Of a stretch of DNA of 64,000 nt, positions 1 through 8,692 are shown one piece after another. Numbering within the stretch: position 1 is the first letter of the stretch; each line of letters begins with the position of its first letter. The stretch covers positions 1-64,000 of the forward strand of contig NZ_JAACFT010000028.1 of the NCBI RefSeq assembly GCF_029051685.1, given 5' to 3'. Source of the stretch: Bradyrhizobium sp. CSA207. GTDB taxonomy: Bacteria > Pseudomonadota > Alphaproteobacteria > Rhizobiales > Xanthobacteraceae. The notes beneath the pieces were generated by a model. It saw only the letters and a list, made by a program, of their open reading frames with translations. It was not told the DNA's origin and did no database searches. The translations under genes were made by a program, and so were the position numbers.

Positions 1-48
1 ATCACCGACCTGCTGCCCTTCAACTTCCCCAAAACCGCCACTGCCTGA
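1..48 (+). pseudogene. C-terminal end of an IS66-type transposase (cut by window edge)
   Basis: The first 16 codons read ITDLLPFNFPKTATA and stop. IS66 TnpC proteins typically end in a motif like RIDELLPWNF, so this is probably the last few residues of such a transposase. The rest lies left of the window, so whether the element is intact cannot be seen. Confidence 0.4.
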
Positions 49-169
49 ACAGGCCAGACGCCGCCCCCGATACGAAGGCCATCCGTCAAAAGCGCAGGCG
101 TCAACGTGCGGGGAAAATCGCGCTTACGGAATAGGAGTGTCGTTTGAATGCGACCCTCGACCTGGGACG

Positions 170-515
170 CGCGGTTACGGTTCACGCTGACCGCAGGTCA
201 GGAGGGCGATGCACCGCAAGCAGGCGCATTGATCGAGGGATTACCTGCTGAGGTCGTCATGGCCGATACAGCCTATGACGCCGATCACTTGCGCCAAGCC
301 ATCGCCGCCAAGGAGCGCTCGCCGTCATTCCCAACAACCCGTCACGTGCACTCAAATATCCGCTGGACAAGCATCTCTATGCCCAGCGCCATCTCGTCGA
401 ATGCTGCTTCTCAAGGCTCAAGCAGTTCCGCCGCGTCGCAACCCGCTTCGAAAAGACCGCCCGAAATTACCGCGCAGTAGTCACTCTCGCTGCCATCGTT
501 TTATGGATGCGATAA
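170..515 (+). pseudogene. IS5-family transposase C-terminal fragment, frameshifted
   Basis: The first part reads LTAGQEGDAPQA...VMADTAYDADHLR, typical of the DDE region of IS5-type transposases (target Asp in ADTAYD). A frameshift near 305-330 moves the reading into another frame, which gives VIPNNPSRALKYPLD, HLVECCFSRLKQFRRVATRFEK and finally AAIVLWMR followed by stop. The N-terminal half is absent. It is a decayed IS remnant and not a functional gene. Confidence 0.6.
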
Positions 516-1066
516 GTGTCCACACTACCCAGTGGCTACCATTTCCCGTACCAATTCCCGGCTTGTACCATTTATGTCAACGATCTGCCATGGCAGCGAC
601 ACCGTCTTGTCGCGTTTAAGGCTTCATTTGATGCGCGCAAACTTCTCGATCTCGCTTTTCTGAAGCGCGAAAGCCTAATCTTATATGCTGCCGAGGTGAT
701 GAGTGGCGCTCCCGTTGAAAACGTTAGCAAATCAGCCGGATTCGACTTCGGAACTCCAGGGCGTTTCGCTTAAGATCGCTGACAAAAAGCTCGTCACCTT
801 ACCAGGTCTCAAGCTGCCGTTGGCAATGTTGGCCGGGCTCAAGACACCGATTCGATCCATCGGCGGGTGGTGGACGGTAGGAGGCCGAAGCAGATCCACG
901 TGGCGATCAAGTTCCAGTCTCGCGCGCGCTCGCCATCGACGACGGTAGCCACTACCCAGGTCTTCCTCGGCTAGCAAACTGATCTCTTGAACACCTATGC
1001 GACGCTCAGCCTCCCCTTCGTCGTGTCGCCCAATAAGCCTGCTCATTCAACGAATAGGAGTCAACG
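516..1066. other. stretch without a recognisable gene
   Basis: Several overlapping short ORFs occur on both strands, the longest about 100 codons, but none has a family motif or a convincing ribosome-binding site. It lies between an IS5 relic and a transporter relic and is probably decayed mobile-element DNA. Confidence 0.4.
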
Positions 1067-1440
1067 TTGCGCACGACCGCCATGACGCTCACCGGCGCTC
1101 TATTCATTCTGGGCACTGTTAACTGTGCGAGCTCGGAGCAGATTTCTCTCCGAGTGGCATATGCCTTCCCATCTCGAGATGCCGCTTACCGAGAGAAGAT
1201 CGCCAACGAATTCATGCGTCGCTATCCGGATTTTCAAATCAAGCTTGAATCCAACGCCGCTGATTGCCCCGCATTGCTACAACGAACGTTGCTCTCCTCG
1301 ATGACAAACGATTTGCCGGACGTCGCCGCGTCGTCTGTTATCCCGATATGCCTATCCTCGCCCGGCGGGGATCGTTATGCCTCTTAATGATTTCATTGCC
1401 AAAGACAAGTCGTGGAACGATGTGGGTTTAAGCGCTCGCC
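1067..1440 (+). pseudogene. 5' fragment of an ABC transporter solute-binding protein
   Basis: The ORF starts with a hydrophobic signal-like segment (TLTGALFILGTVNCASS) followed by ISLRVAYAFPSRDAAYREKIANEFMRRYPD, the usual N-terminus of an extracellular sugar-type binding protein, then LLSSMTNDLPDVAAS. The frame then breaks near 1340; a neighbouring frame continues with IVMPLNDFIAKDKSWNDVGLS, also typical of these proteins, before all similarity stops. Only about a quarter of the usual 400-430 residues remains. Confidence 0.55.
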
Positions 1441-1544
1441 TGAGGAGGCGATGCCTCGCATGGTACGTGATGTAACGAGTCTTCTGCCGAAGACGTAACT
1501 GCCTGAACGCCAGATTAAGATTTGCAATCTACAAGGAAATAGCA

Positions 1545-2054
1545 ATGTCCGGGACACTGATCTCCGCCAAAGAGGCGATGAAGCGAATCGACGGGGCCGA
1601 TGAGCGTCATTTCGTTGCACAGCTCGGTACTGGGTATGTGAGCCTCAGCAAGAATCGTCAGTATTTTCGCGGATACTCTTTCTTTACGAGCAAGTTTCCA
1701 GCGAAAGAACTACATGAGTTGCCCAACGATTTTGTGGCGCGCCATCTGGTCGAAATGTCCATTGTAACAGAGGCGGTGCAAACTTCTTTCAACGCGAGGA
1801 AAATGAACGTCGCGCTCTTTGGGAACAACTTTCCGCATGTGCATTGGAATATCATACCGCGATACGGCACGGACCCATTGCCCGAAGACGCTATCTGGAG
1901 CATTGATCGCGAAATCGTGGAGAGCGTACACCCATCCGATGAGGATCTGTCGAGTATCCGAGATCAACTCAAGCTCGGAATAAGAAGGCTTGCTAATCGA
2001 CATGAAATCGAGGTGTCGTTTGAATGCGAGCCTCGGCCCGGGATGCCCAGCTAA
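1545..2054 (+). CDS. HIT-like protein (histidine triad superfamily)
   Basis: 169 residues. The segment FPHVHWNIIPRY (His98, His100) matches the histidine-triad signature of HIT nucleotide hydrolases and transferases; in the family the second His is the nucleophile that carries the nucleotidyl intermediate. The third His of the usual H-x-H-x-H is Asn102 here, so activity or substrate may differ from standard Ap4A/AMP-lysine hydrolases. The upstream halves FVAQLGTGYVSLSKNRQYFRGYSFFTSK and ELPNDFVARHLVEM fit the HIT fold. The ATG at 1545 follows an AAGGAAATAGCA stretch, a usable ribosome-binding site. Family assignment is fairly safe; substrate is unknown. Confidence 0.7.
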   Translation: MSGTLISAKEAMKRIDGADERHFVAQLGTGYVSLSKNRQYFRGYSFFTSKFPAKELHELPNDFVARHLVEMSIVTEAVQTSFNARKMNVALFGNNFPHVHWNIIPRYGTDPLPEDAIWSIDREIVESVHPSDEDLSSIRDQLKLGIRRLANRHEIEVSFECEPRPGMPS

Positions 2055-2184
2055 GCGTACATCAGTTTCCCGCGCCGATATCGCGTAGTCTCTTCGTCTT
2101 TGTTGGGGTCGATGCAGAGCTGCCGCTGGCAGATCGAGCATCTTTCGGCGCGGGGCTATTCGCTTACATTCGTCGGAGCAAATT

Positions 2185-3330
2185 GTGAGTTATCCGGAAG
2201 CAAGGGAAACGAGGTTTCGTCTCTATCCAGGTGAAGAGGTCGTGGCGATTGGCCGGCACAAGCTTCTGACCTATTATCGTGCCCCTCGAGTTTTCAACCT
2301 GCCGCTTGTCGTATTCGTCCCCGGTGGCGGGCACCTCGGTCGGATTTCCTATGGCTACCCTGAAGCCAAGCAATCAGATTTCTTGGCACACTGGTTGGAA
2401 GCGTTAGGATATGGGATGCTGGCGGTTTCCTATCCAAGAGATGAAGGAAGTCACCAGAGCAACTCCGGCGACTTGACGGTTAGGGAATGGGGCGAACTAA
2501 CAGCGATTGCTACAAACCGTGCCATCGAGACTCATGCGCTGACACGAAACGTGATAGCCTGCGCTTGGAGCATGGGTGGACGAGTGGCCAGATCTCTGAA
2601 TATGGCGCTTTCCGCCAAATCGCTTCAACTTGAGGCCTTCATTTCACTTGCCGCAACGCCGCCGATCCCTGGCTTAGCTCCTCTTGACCTCACAACTGTC
2701 AACGTCCGATATACAGGCTACATTGATTTTTGCGCCCCTAAAAGCGGAGCTAGGACCTACGCGGATGTGTGGGAAGAAGACTTGAGATTCCAGGACGCCC
2801 AAGAAGGCAGAATGATTATTCCCGCCTCCGTATATAGAGAGGAATTTTTAGCAGAAACACCTGTGTCTATCCGCGGAGAAAGTGACAGGTTCGCCGATGG
2901 TCGCTTATACAAGTCCTTGGCTCACGCGGCATCTGATATGGGCACATTCAATTTCCCCGAGTGGCCTATTGTAGGCGCGATCATACCAAGTTCGCCGCGA
3001 GATGCTGTGCATGTCTTAGCTGATAAGGCGCGGTGGACGTTCTTTAACACCCAGAAACTTCTTGCCGATTGGCAGACACCATCAGTCGACTTTTCCGCGT
3101 TGCATCCCAAGGAGTGGCAGAGGCTCTGCGAAATTGTACTTAGCGTCGGCAATAGGCTGACAGAGCATGTTCCGGGGAATCATTTCTTTTTTGTCGGCGA
3201 AAGCGGCGCTCGGCAAACCGCGCAGTCCATCTTTCGACTCGTTCAAGCCTCCTCACGCTTAAAGAAAGAGATATCGGAAGTCCTCGATCCCTCAATGAGG
3301 ACACACGAGCAAAGATATTCCGTCTCATGA
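2185..3330 (+). CDS. alpha/beta hydrolase-like protein
   Basis: 381 residues from a GTG start. FVPGGGHLGR resembles the HG/GG oxyanion-hole turn and CAWSMGGRVA is a nucleophile elbow (G/A-x-S-x-G) placing the catalytic Ser in the first half, as in alpha/beta hydrolases. There is no signal peptide. The substrate cannot be told from the sequence. It lies about 130 bp after the HIT gene on the same strand and converges with the methyltransferase at 3338, leaving only 7 bp between stop codons. It is not frameshifted, unlike most of its left-hand neighbours. Confidence 0.6.
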   Translation: MSYPEARETRFRLYPGEEVVAIGRHKLLTYYRAPRVFNLPLVVFVPGGGHLGRISYGYPEAKQSDFLAHWLEALGYGMLAVSYPRDEGSHQSNSGDLTVREWGELTAIATNRAIETHALTRNVIACAWSMGGRVARSLNMALSAKSLQLEAFISLAATPPIPGLAPLDLTTVNVRYTGYIDFCAPKSGARTYADVWEEDLRFQDAQEGRMIIPASVYREEFLAETPVSIRGESDRFADGRLYKSLAHAASDMGTFNFPEWPIVGAIIPSSPRDAVHVLADKARWTFFNTQKLLADWQTPSVDFSALHPKEWQRLCEIVLSVGNRLTEHVPGNHFFFVGESGARQTAQSIFRLVQASSRLKKEISEVLDPSMRTHEQRYSVS

Positions 3331-3337
3331 TCTTCAG

Positions 3338-4105
3338 CTACTCACTTAGCTGAACTGTCCAAGCTCGAGTCCTCCAGCGTGTAGTCACAGAACAGGAGCC
3401 GACTAGCTCAACTAGCGCAGAAAGCAATCTATTCCATAAATCACTTCCAGCTAAACTAGAGACATAGTTTGAGGACCGCCAGACTTCAATGTATCGAAGA
3501 GGCGTCATTTCAATCGTATCGATGCTTTCCATATATGAGCTATTATTGAAGCGCGGATCTTGGGTGAGATCGACCATCAAGCCTTCAACCACCGCATCTA
3601 GATTCGGAAGTGTCGGTACTGAGCGTCTGAACAATTCAAGCGTTGATTTTTGAATTCCTTCAGTCGTTACGTCGTTCATCAGCCAGATCGCAGTAAAATA
3701 ACCCTGACGACGAAGCAGCCGCAGGGCTTCCTTGAGGGTCTGCTCCGTGTCGACAAGATGAAAGCCATTTCCGATAACGATCCAATCGACCTTGTCTTGC
3801 GGCAAGCCCGTGGCTTCGGCTCGTTTGAGCACAAAATCGAAACTCCCGGCGCCGTTCCCAAGTCGGATTGCTTCATCGCGCATTGCTGCGTTAGGCTCGA
3901 CTGCGTACCCCGAAGCATTCGCCTCCGCGAGCGCTTTGGTAAGTATCCCTGTCCCGGCGGCGAGTTCTACAACCACAGGGTTATCCTTGTCTTTCGCGAT
4001 CATGTGCCGGATGCTCTCAACGACCCGGCTAGAGTACGGTACCCGAGCGCTATAGTGAGATGCGCATGGTGAGAAATCCGTTTGCTTAATGGCTTCAACT
4101 GACAT
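3338..4105 (-). CDS. class I SAM-dependent methyltransferase
   Basis: VVELAAGTGILTKALAEA is motif I of Rossmann-fold methyltransferases (S-adenosylmethionine binding), followed by AVEPNAAMRDEA (acidic loop after beta2) and WIVIGNGFHLVD. The frame is open further upstream to 4210, but that extension contains an artificial poly-Ile run encoded by an ATG/ATC repeat. The ATG at 4105 has a GGAG eleven bases upstream and gives a normal 255-residue protein. It is the last gene of the minus-strand operon that starts at 9898. A role in methylating the product or an intermediate of the phosphonate pathway is inference. Confidence 0.75.
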   Translation of the reverse strand: MSVEAIKQTDFSPCASHYSARVPYSSRVVESIRHMIAKDKDNPVVVELAAGTGILTKALAEANASGYAVEPNAAMRDEAIRLGNGAGSFDFVLKRAEATGLPQDKVDWIVIGNGFHLVDTEQTLKEALRLLRRQGYFTAIWLMNDVTTEGIQKSTLELFRRSVPTLPNLDAVVEGLMVDLTQDPRFNNSSYMESIDTIEMTPLRYIEVWRSSNYVSSLAGSDLWNRLLSALVELVGSCSVTTRWRTRAWTVQLSE

Positions 4106-4118
4106 CCTTCGATCTCCA

Positions 4119-4146
4119 ATGATGATGATTATGATGGATGATGATC
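4119..4146. repeat. short ATG/ATC triplet-rich repeat upstream of the methyltransferase
   Basis: A run of imperfect tgatga-type trinucleotides lies 14-41 bases upstream of the methyltransferase start at 4105, between that gene and the end of the gene before it. In the minus frame it reads as six Ile codons. It may simply be a slippage-prone microsatellite. Confidence 0.5.
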
Positions 4147-4200
4147 GGTCCACGCCCGGGTTGACCAAAGGCCAGAACAGGCTCCTTCGCCTAATTTCTG

Positions 4201-6036
4201 TTATCTCCAATCGACTCCGAGCTTAAACAGGCCGTCACCTTGCATCGTCGGTACAGGAAGGCGCCTACACAGTATCTTGCCACCCCGAGAAAACCGTACC
4301 TCCTTTGGAGAGCTCCAAGGTGCCTCGATATTGTGAATCCATCCAGCAATTTGATCAGCCTCGACCTCATCTCCTGGATTGACCGCGGGTTGAAACAATC
4401 CGGACTCAGGCGCGCAAACGGTTTCAGAGATGGGCAGGCGACGGATCAAGATCGTTTCCGTATCACTTTTCCGAGCCGGCTCGCGTAGAATTTTCAGATA
4501 GGCGAGTATGCGTAAGATCCCCTCTGTTAAGAAACGCAGAGCGTCAATGTTGATGGTTGCACCTCCGCCGAGCTCCGCAGCTATAGCTGACACTCCGACC
4601 CGTTCGCACGCGGCAAAGATACTTCCCGCGTTGTGATCTTCTTGGTCCAAAACGAATGTCATCGGCATTCCGAGGACTCGGGCCAGTTCAAAAAGCCTTT
4701 CCCGCTGTGTTGTCTCGGATATGGGCGGAAGCATCGCGCAACACGCATATTCGACGTTATGTCCTCCGGAGTGCGTATCCACAACGAGTGCAGCTCTGGG
4801 TAACAAGGAGGCTTCGATAAAATGGGCGAGGACCTGAGTAGGCTTTCCAATTGGCACCCCAGGGAACGCGGTATTTAGATTACCGTCATCAAATGGCGAG
4901 AGGCGCGATCCCGAGTGGACCGCGGGGCCGTTCAAACCGGGGATAATGATGACTTGACCACTTATCGTCCGGCATTTTAGCTCTTGCGATAGCAGCCGAA
5001 GGGCGATCTGACCTTCATACTCGTCACCGTGGCAGCCGCCAAGCAACAATGCGCAGGGACCATTCCCATTCTTGACGGAGATCACGGGTATTGCTGTCCA
5101 GCCGAAAGCACTTCGGCCTGTTGAGATGGGAACGCGAATAAGCCCTGAGTGATAGCCATCGCTAGCGAGATCTGTCGTTAAGACCGCGGCACTCATCTTT
5201 CGTGAAATCCGATCATTTGTTTTTGTTGCGAATGTTACTTCGGTTACGTGAGGTTGACGCAGTAAGCCTTTTTGCGAATATCGCTCAAATATTTCGGTCA
5301 GCTTTTCAGTGACGGCTTGCTTACCAATCGCCGAGGCGGATCGTTGAATGAGACTGGAAGAGAAACTCAGTGCCAGGAAGTGCGAAAGGCTCGTATCAAA
5401 CTCCCAATTCCAATGCCGAACGTTCACGTCTTCAAATCTGCGGTCAGCACCGAGTTCGCTGTAAAAATCGATCGTTGAGTATGTTCCTGCCGCGGTGGTG
5501 AAAGTGCCTCTGCGGTACTCTGAAATGCACTGTTCGACGAACTCATGATATTCGGCAAGTGCCGGACTGTCCCAGTACCGGTGTCGATTGTGAACAAGCG
5601 CCAAGATGCCGCCTGGAAGTAATGTGCGCGCGACCTCGTTGTAGAACGCGGGCCTATCAAACCGATGGGCCGCTGTAGCGGCCGCGACGGCAGACACAGA
5701 CCTGTCCGGCAATGGCAATTGCTCAGCTGGTGCAATACGGAAGGTGATTTGCAGACCGCTAGGTGCTGACTTAACAGCAACATGAGTCATGTCAGCGTTC
5801 GGATCGACGCCAATGACGGAGAGTCTTCCCTTCACTTCCGCGGCGAGCACCCTTGTGAAAAGTCCTGTGCCGCTCCCAACGTCCACAATTGCACCATCGA
5901 GATGTTTGTTGGTGACGTGATCAATGATGACCCTTGCGACCTCAGCGGGATAGCTGGGCCTATAAAGGTCATAGTTTTCGCCCTCGCCAGTGAACTCGGA
6001 CCAAGGGGTCTCAAAATTGTGAAAGGTGGTTGTCAT
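4201..6036 (-). CDS. fusion of SAM methyltransferase and AstE/AspA-type zinc deacylase
   Basis: 611 residues. Residues 1-270 are a class I methyltransferase: VDVGSGTGLF (51-60) is motif I and VIGVDPNADM the following acidic loop. Residues about 285-600 are a succinylglutamate desuccinylase/aspartoacylase-type zinc carboxypeptidase: GGCHGDEYEG gives His336 and Glu339, and VVDTHSGG gives His422, the three expected zinc ligands. The C-terminal half resembles N-acetyl-diaminobutyrate deacetylases (DoeB type). Met281 could be an ancestral start of the second half. It sits 26 bp after the aminotransferase ending at 6063. A single uninterrupted frame supports a real fusion. Substrate unknown; it may deacylate and methylate the amino group of a phosphonate head group (inference). 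Confidence 0.75.
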   Translation of the reverse strand: MTTTFHNFETPWSEFTGEGENYDLYRPSYPAEVARVIIDHVTNKHLDGAIVDVGSGTGLFTRVLAAEVKGRLSVIGVDPNADMTHVAVKSAPSGLQITFRIAPAEQLPLPDRSVSAVAAATAAHRFDRPAFYNEVARTLLPGGILALVHNRHRYWDSPALAEYHEFVEQCISEYRRGTFTTAAGTYSTIDFYSELGADRRFEDVNVRHWNWEFDTSLSHFLALSFSSSLIQRSASAIGKQAVTEKLTEIFERYSQKGLLRQPHVTEVTFATKTNDRISRKMSAAVLTTDLASDGYHSGLIRVPISTGRSAFGWTAIPVISVKNGNGPCALLLGGCHGDEYEGQIALRLLSQELKCRTISGQVIIIPGLNGPAVHSGSRLSPFDDGNLNTAFPGVPIGKPTQVLAHFIEASLLPRAALVVDTHSGGHNVEYACCAMLPPISETTQRERLFELARVLGMPMTFVLDQEDHNAGSIFAACERVGVSAIAAELGGGATINIDALRFLTEGILRILAYLKILREPARKSDTETILIRRLPISETVCAPESGLFQPAVNPGDEVEADQIAGWIHNIEAPWSSPKEVRFSRGGKILCRRLPVPTMQGDGLFKLGVDWR

Positions 6037-6062
6037 CGAAACGCTCTCGATCTCTAAAACAG

Positions 6063-7193
6063 TTACGCTTTGATAAGGTCGCTCACTATCGCGAGACCTT
6101 TGCGGAGTTCGTTGTGATCGGCGGCGACCCCGAGTCCTATCCGGAATCTTGTGTCACCTAGGGAGGAGCCGACGGCAAAGGAATCTCCGGCCCCGACGAC
6201 AACGCCTCGTTGCTTCAGGGCTTCGACGAAATCGTTGAGGTTGGGGCCATTGGGCAGTTTGATCCAAAGGTGGTAACTTGCGGGATCGATATCGAATGGC
6301 ATGCCGAACGCCTGCTGGGCGATATTGCGCCGATTTTGGATTTCGACGCGCATTGAATTTAGAATTTCAGCTGCCAAGCCGGTCGCTAGCCAATGGGTCG
6401 CGATTTCCGCGATGAGAGGCGCAACCATCCAATTCGTCGTTCTAACCCCAGGCCAAAATACCTTCTGCATCTTCAACAAACTTGGACCCGCAACGTAGGC
6501 GACCCGAAGCTGGGAGGCCAGAGATTTACTGAGACCCATGATGTACCAGCTGCGTTCGGGCGCGTACGCAGAGAGCGGAGGAGGAGCCTTTTGCGGGAGA
6601 ACACCATAAATGTCGTCCTCAAAGATCGAAAGATCATAACGGCGTGCGATCTTCGCGATGTCTTGCCGCCTCGTCTCGGTCATAATCGCTGAGGTGGGAT
6701 TATGAAGGGTGGGCATGCAGTATAAGGCGCGCGCGTTCCCGTTGAGTTTTATGCACGCTTGATTGAGGCTTCCGGGCTCGATCCCCTCCGCATCAATTGA
6801 GATCCCGTGCAACTTTACTCCTAACAACTGCGATAGCGGTTTGATCGCGGGATAGGTGAGCGCCTCCGTCAGGAGCACGCCACCTGGTTTAACATAGTAC
6901 GCAAGCAACATAGCGAGGATGCTCTGCGTACCGTTAGCGAGCACTATTCGGTCCGGATCCGGCGTTCCTTCAAATCGCCGTGCGAGCCAATTGGCACCGG
7001 CTTCACGATCTTTCGCTGTGCCGGTGAAACGAGGAAATCGAATAGCCTCCGCAACGTCCGTCTTCGCAAGATAGGAAAAGGATTCCTGGATTGCTGTCCG
7101 GATAAGCGGACTCGGAGGTGGAAAATTGCGTCCGAAGTCGATGAGCCGTGCGGAAGCCTGTGCAACTTCGCTAACGTTCGAAAGATCGTCCAT
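6063..7193 (-). CDS. PLP-dependent class I/II aminotransferase
   Basis: 376 residues, fold type I. CMPTLHNPTS (Asn165-Pro166) and FEDDIYG (Asp193) contact the cofactor, and MGLSKSLASQLRVAYV supplies the Schiff-base Lys223. It resembles the aminotransferase half of MocR-type proteins, but no helix-turn-helix domain is present, so it is an enzyme and not a regulator. It lies 42 bp after the CDP-alcohol transferase in a minus-strand operon. It is the second aminotransferase of this locus; amino acid substrate not predictable. A role on phosphonopyruvate or a downstream amino-phosphonate is inference. Confidence 0.8.
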   Translation of the reverse strand: MDDLSNVSEVAQASARLIDFGRNFPPPSPLIRTAIQESFSYLAKTDVAEAIRFPRFTGTAKDREAGANWLARRFEGTPDPDRIVLANGTQSILAMLLAYYVKPGGVLLTEALTYPAIKPLSQLLGVKLHGISIDAEGIEPGSLNQACIKLNGNARALYCMPTLHNPTSAIMTETRRQDIAKIARRYDLSIFEDDIYGVLPQKAPPPLSAYAPERSWYIMGLSKSLASQLRVAYVAGPSLLKMQKVFWPGVRTTNWMVAPLIAEIATHWLATGLAAEILNSMRVEIQNRRNIAQQAFGMPFDIDPASYHLWIKLPNGPNLNDFVEALKQRGVVVGAGDSFAVGSSLGDTRFRIGLGVAADHNELRKGLAIVSDLIKA

Positions 7194-7235
7194 TTTTGCG
7201 TCCTTGGCTTCAAACTACAACGATGTTCAGTCGGC

Positions 7236-7856
7236 TTAACGGGCAAGACCCGCGACAGTTGCCAGCGCGATCGAGCCGGCGATTGCAAAGCCCGTCGCGA
7301 TCGGCACCGCAATTCCACGAATGGCTGGGACGCGGATTGCAGTGGTCACGTGTAACGGCGCGAGTATGATGAAGGCTGCCGCAACAATCGTCGGAAAAAC
7401 ATCGTCCGATAACAACGGGCGAGCGAGCAGCAGGATAGTAAGGACTGGCGTATCGTACGAAACCGGAATGCCAATAAATCGCGCGTCAGATGTGAGTCCG
7501 ACATTTTCGAAATGGCTGAGCCTGATCGCGCCCGCCAATACCAGCGCCAAGCTCGCGACGAGCGACAGCATCGTGCCTTGACCAAGAAGGATAATGATCA
7601 TGGCCGGGAACACAACGCCATGAATGAGATCGGCAAATCCATCGAAGCTTTTCCCGAACTCCGCCACGCCTGGACGGCGAAGATGGCGCATCTTCCGGGC
7701 AACATGCCCGTCCCAATGATCCAGAGACCAGGTCCAAAGCATTGCCGCAACGCCGAACTCTATCTTTTGGTTTAAGGCCAGGAACAGCCCGATGACGGCA
7801 AAGAGATAGGCGAGGGCGGTGATGGCATTTGCGTAATCACGCAGATACCCGATCAT
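7236..7856 (-). CDS. CDP-alcohol phosphatidyltransferase family membrane enzyme
   Basis: 206 residues with about six hydrophobic segments. It carries the family signature D-G-x2-A-R...G-x3-D-x3-D as DGHVAR, then FGKSFDGFAD; the spacer between AR and G is 13 residues, longer than the usual 8-9. These enzymes move a phospho- or phosphono-alcohol group from a CDP/CMP-activated donor to an alcohol such as diacylglycerol. The start overlaps the stop of the cytidylyltransferase gene by 4 bp, so the two are translationally coupled and probably act in sequence: activation with CTP, then transfer to a lipid acceptor. Located in the inner membrane. Confidence 0.8.
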   Translation of the reverse strand: MIGYLRDYANAITALAYLFAVIGLFLALNQKIEFGVAAMLWTWSLDHWDGHVARKMRHLRRPGVAEFGKSFDGFADLIHGVVFPAMIIILLGQGTMLSLVASLALVLAGAIRLSHFENVGLTSDARFIGIPVSYDTPVLTILLLARPLLSDDVFPTIVAAAFIILAPLHVTTAIRVPAIRGIAVPIATGFAIAGSIALATVAGLAR

Positions 7857-8668
7857 CGCGTTGCTCCTGTCGGCGGGATGGAACTTGCCGCGGGAAATGC
7901 GGGACTCATCGGCGGCGCGAAAATCTTCTCCGCTAGGCGCAGATCATCTTCGCTATCGATCTCGAACCAGAGGGTATCGCTGCAATCCGCCGCTGAAAGC
8001 TGCAGCTCTCGCTTCTCGACAAGCAGCGCGAGGATCTGCTCGACATAGGCCGTACGATGCCCGCTTTTCACAGCGCGGTGCAGTGCTGGCACGAGCTGTT
8101 CGCGTGAGGCGTCTGCGGAAAAGCGCGTCAGGTTGATGGTCTTGAAGAGACCCCTGGCCCGGGCCTCGACGGGCGTCTGGTTCATGGCGAACGTGACGAC
8201 AGAACCATCGTCAGCCAGCTCGACGGCGGAGCCACTCATTGCTGCGTTGAACGCCGCCACAGCCGCCACGCTCTGCTGGGTAGATGAGACCGTTCGAAGT
8301 GTTCTTTCGAGGACTTCGCGCTCAAAGAACACATCGCCTTCGAGAAAGACGGTGTCGCCGGCAAGCATTGTATTTCGCGCTAGCCATAAGGAATAGGCGC
8401 TGCCGGTCCGATCGAAGATGGGATTGTGGACATACTCGATGTCGACCTCCTCGAACCGATGGCCGCAGGACTGTTCGATGGCTTCTTCGCGATAACCCAC
8501 GACGATGGTTGCTTCGCGAGCCCCGAGCTCAGACAACTGATGCAGCGCGTTGTGCAGCATCGCGGTTCCGTTCACCTCCACCAAAGGTTTCGGAACAAAT
8601 TCCGTGTAGGGGCGCAGCCTGGAGCCCATTCCTGCGGCAAGGATCACCGCCCGTGTACCATTGAGCAT
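7853..8668 (-). CDS. sugar/phosphocholine-type nucleotidyltransferase, likely CTP-dependent
   Basis: 271 residues from the ATG at 8668, which has GAAGG nine bases upstream; the frame is open seven codons further. VILAAGMGSRLRPYTEFVPKPLVEVNG is the nucleotide-binding loop of the NTP_transferase family, and VFLEGDVFFE holds the metal-binding Asp. In overall form it matches LicC-type and phosphonate (PntC-type) cytidylyltransferases. With PEP mutase and a CDP-alcohol transferase nearby, the likely role is to make a CMP-activated phosphonate. It starts 24 bp after the aminotransferase stop and overlaps the downstream gene by 4 bp. CTP specificity is inferred from context. Confidence 0.75.
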   Translation of the reverse strand: MLNGTRAVILAAGMGSRLRPYTEFVPKPLVEVNGTAMLHNALHQLSELGAREATIVVGYREEAIEQSCGHRFEEVDIEYVHNPIFDRTGSAYSLWLARNTMLAGDTVFLEGDVFFEREVLERTLRTVSSTQQSVAAVAAFNAAMSGSAVELADDGSVVTFAMNQTPVEARARGLFKTINLTRFSADASREQLVPALHRAVKSGHRTAYVEQILALLVEKRELQLSAADCSDTLWFEIDSEDDLRLAEKIFAPPMSPAFPAASSIPPTGATR

Positions 8669-8692
8669 TTTGAAACGTCCTTCTGGCAAGCT

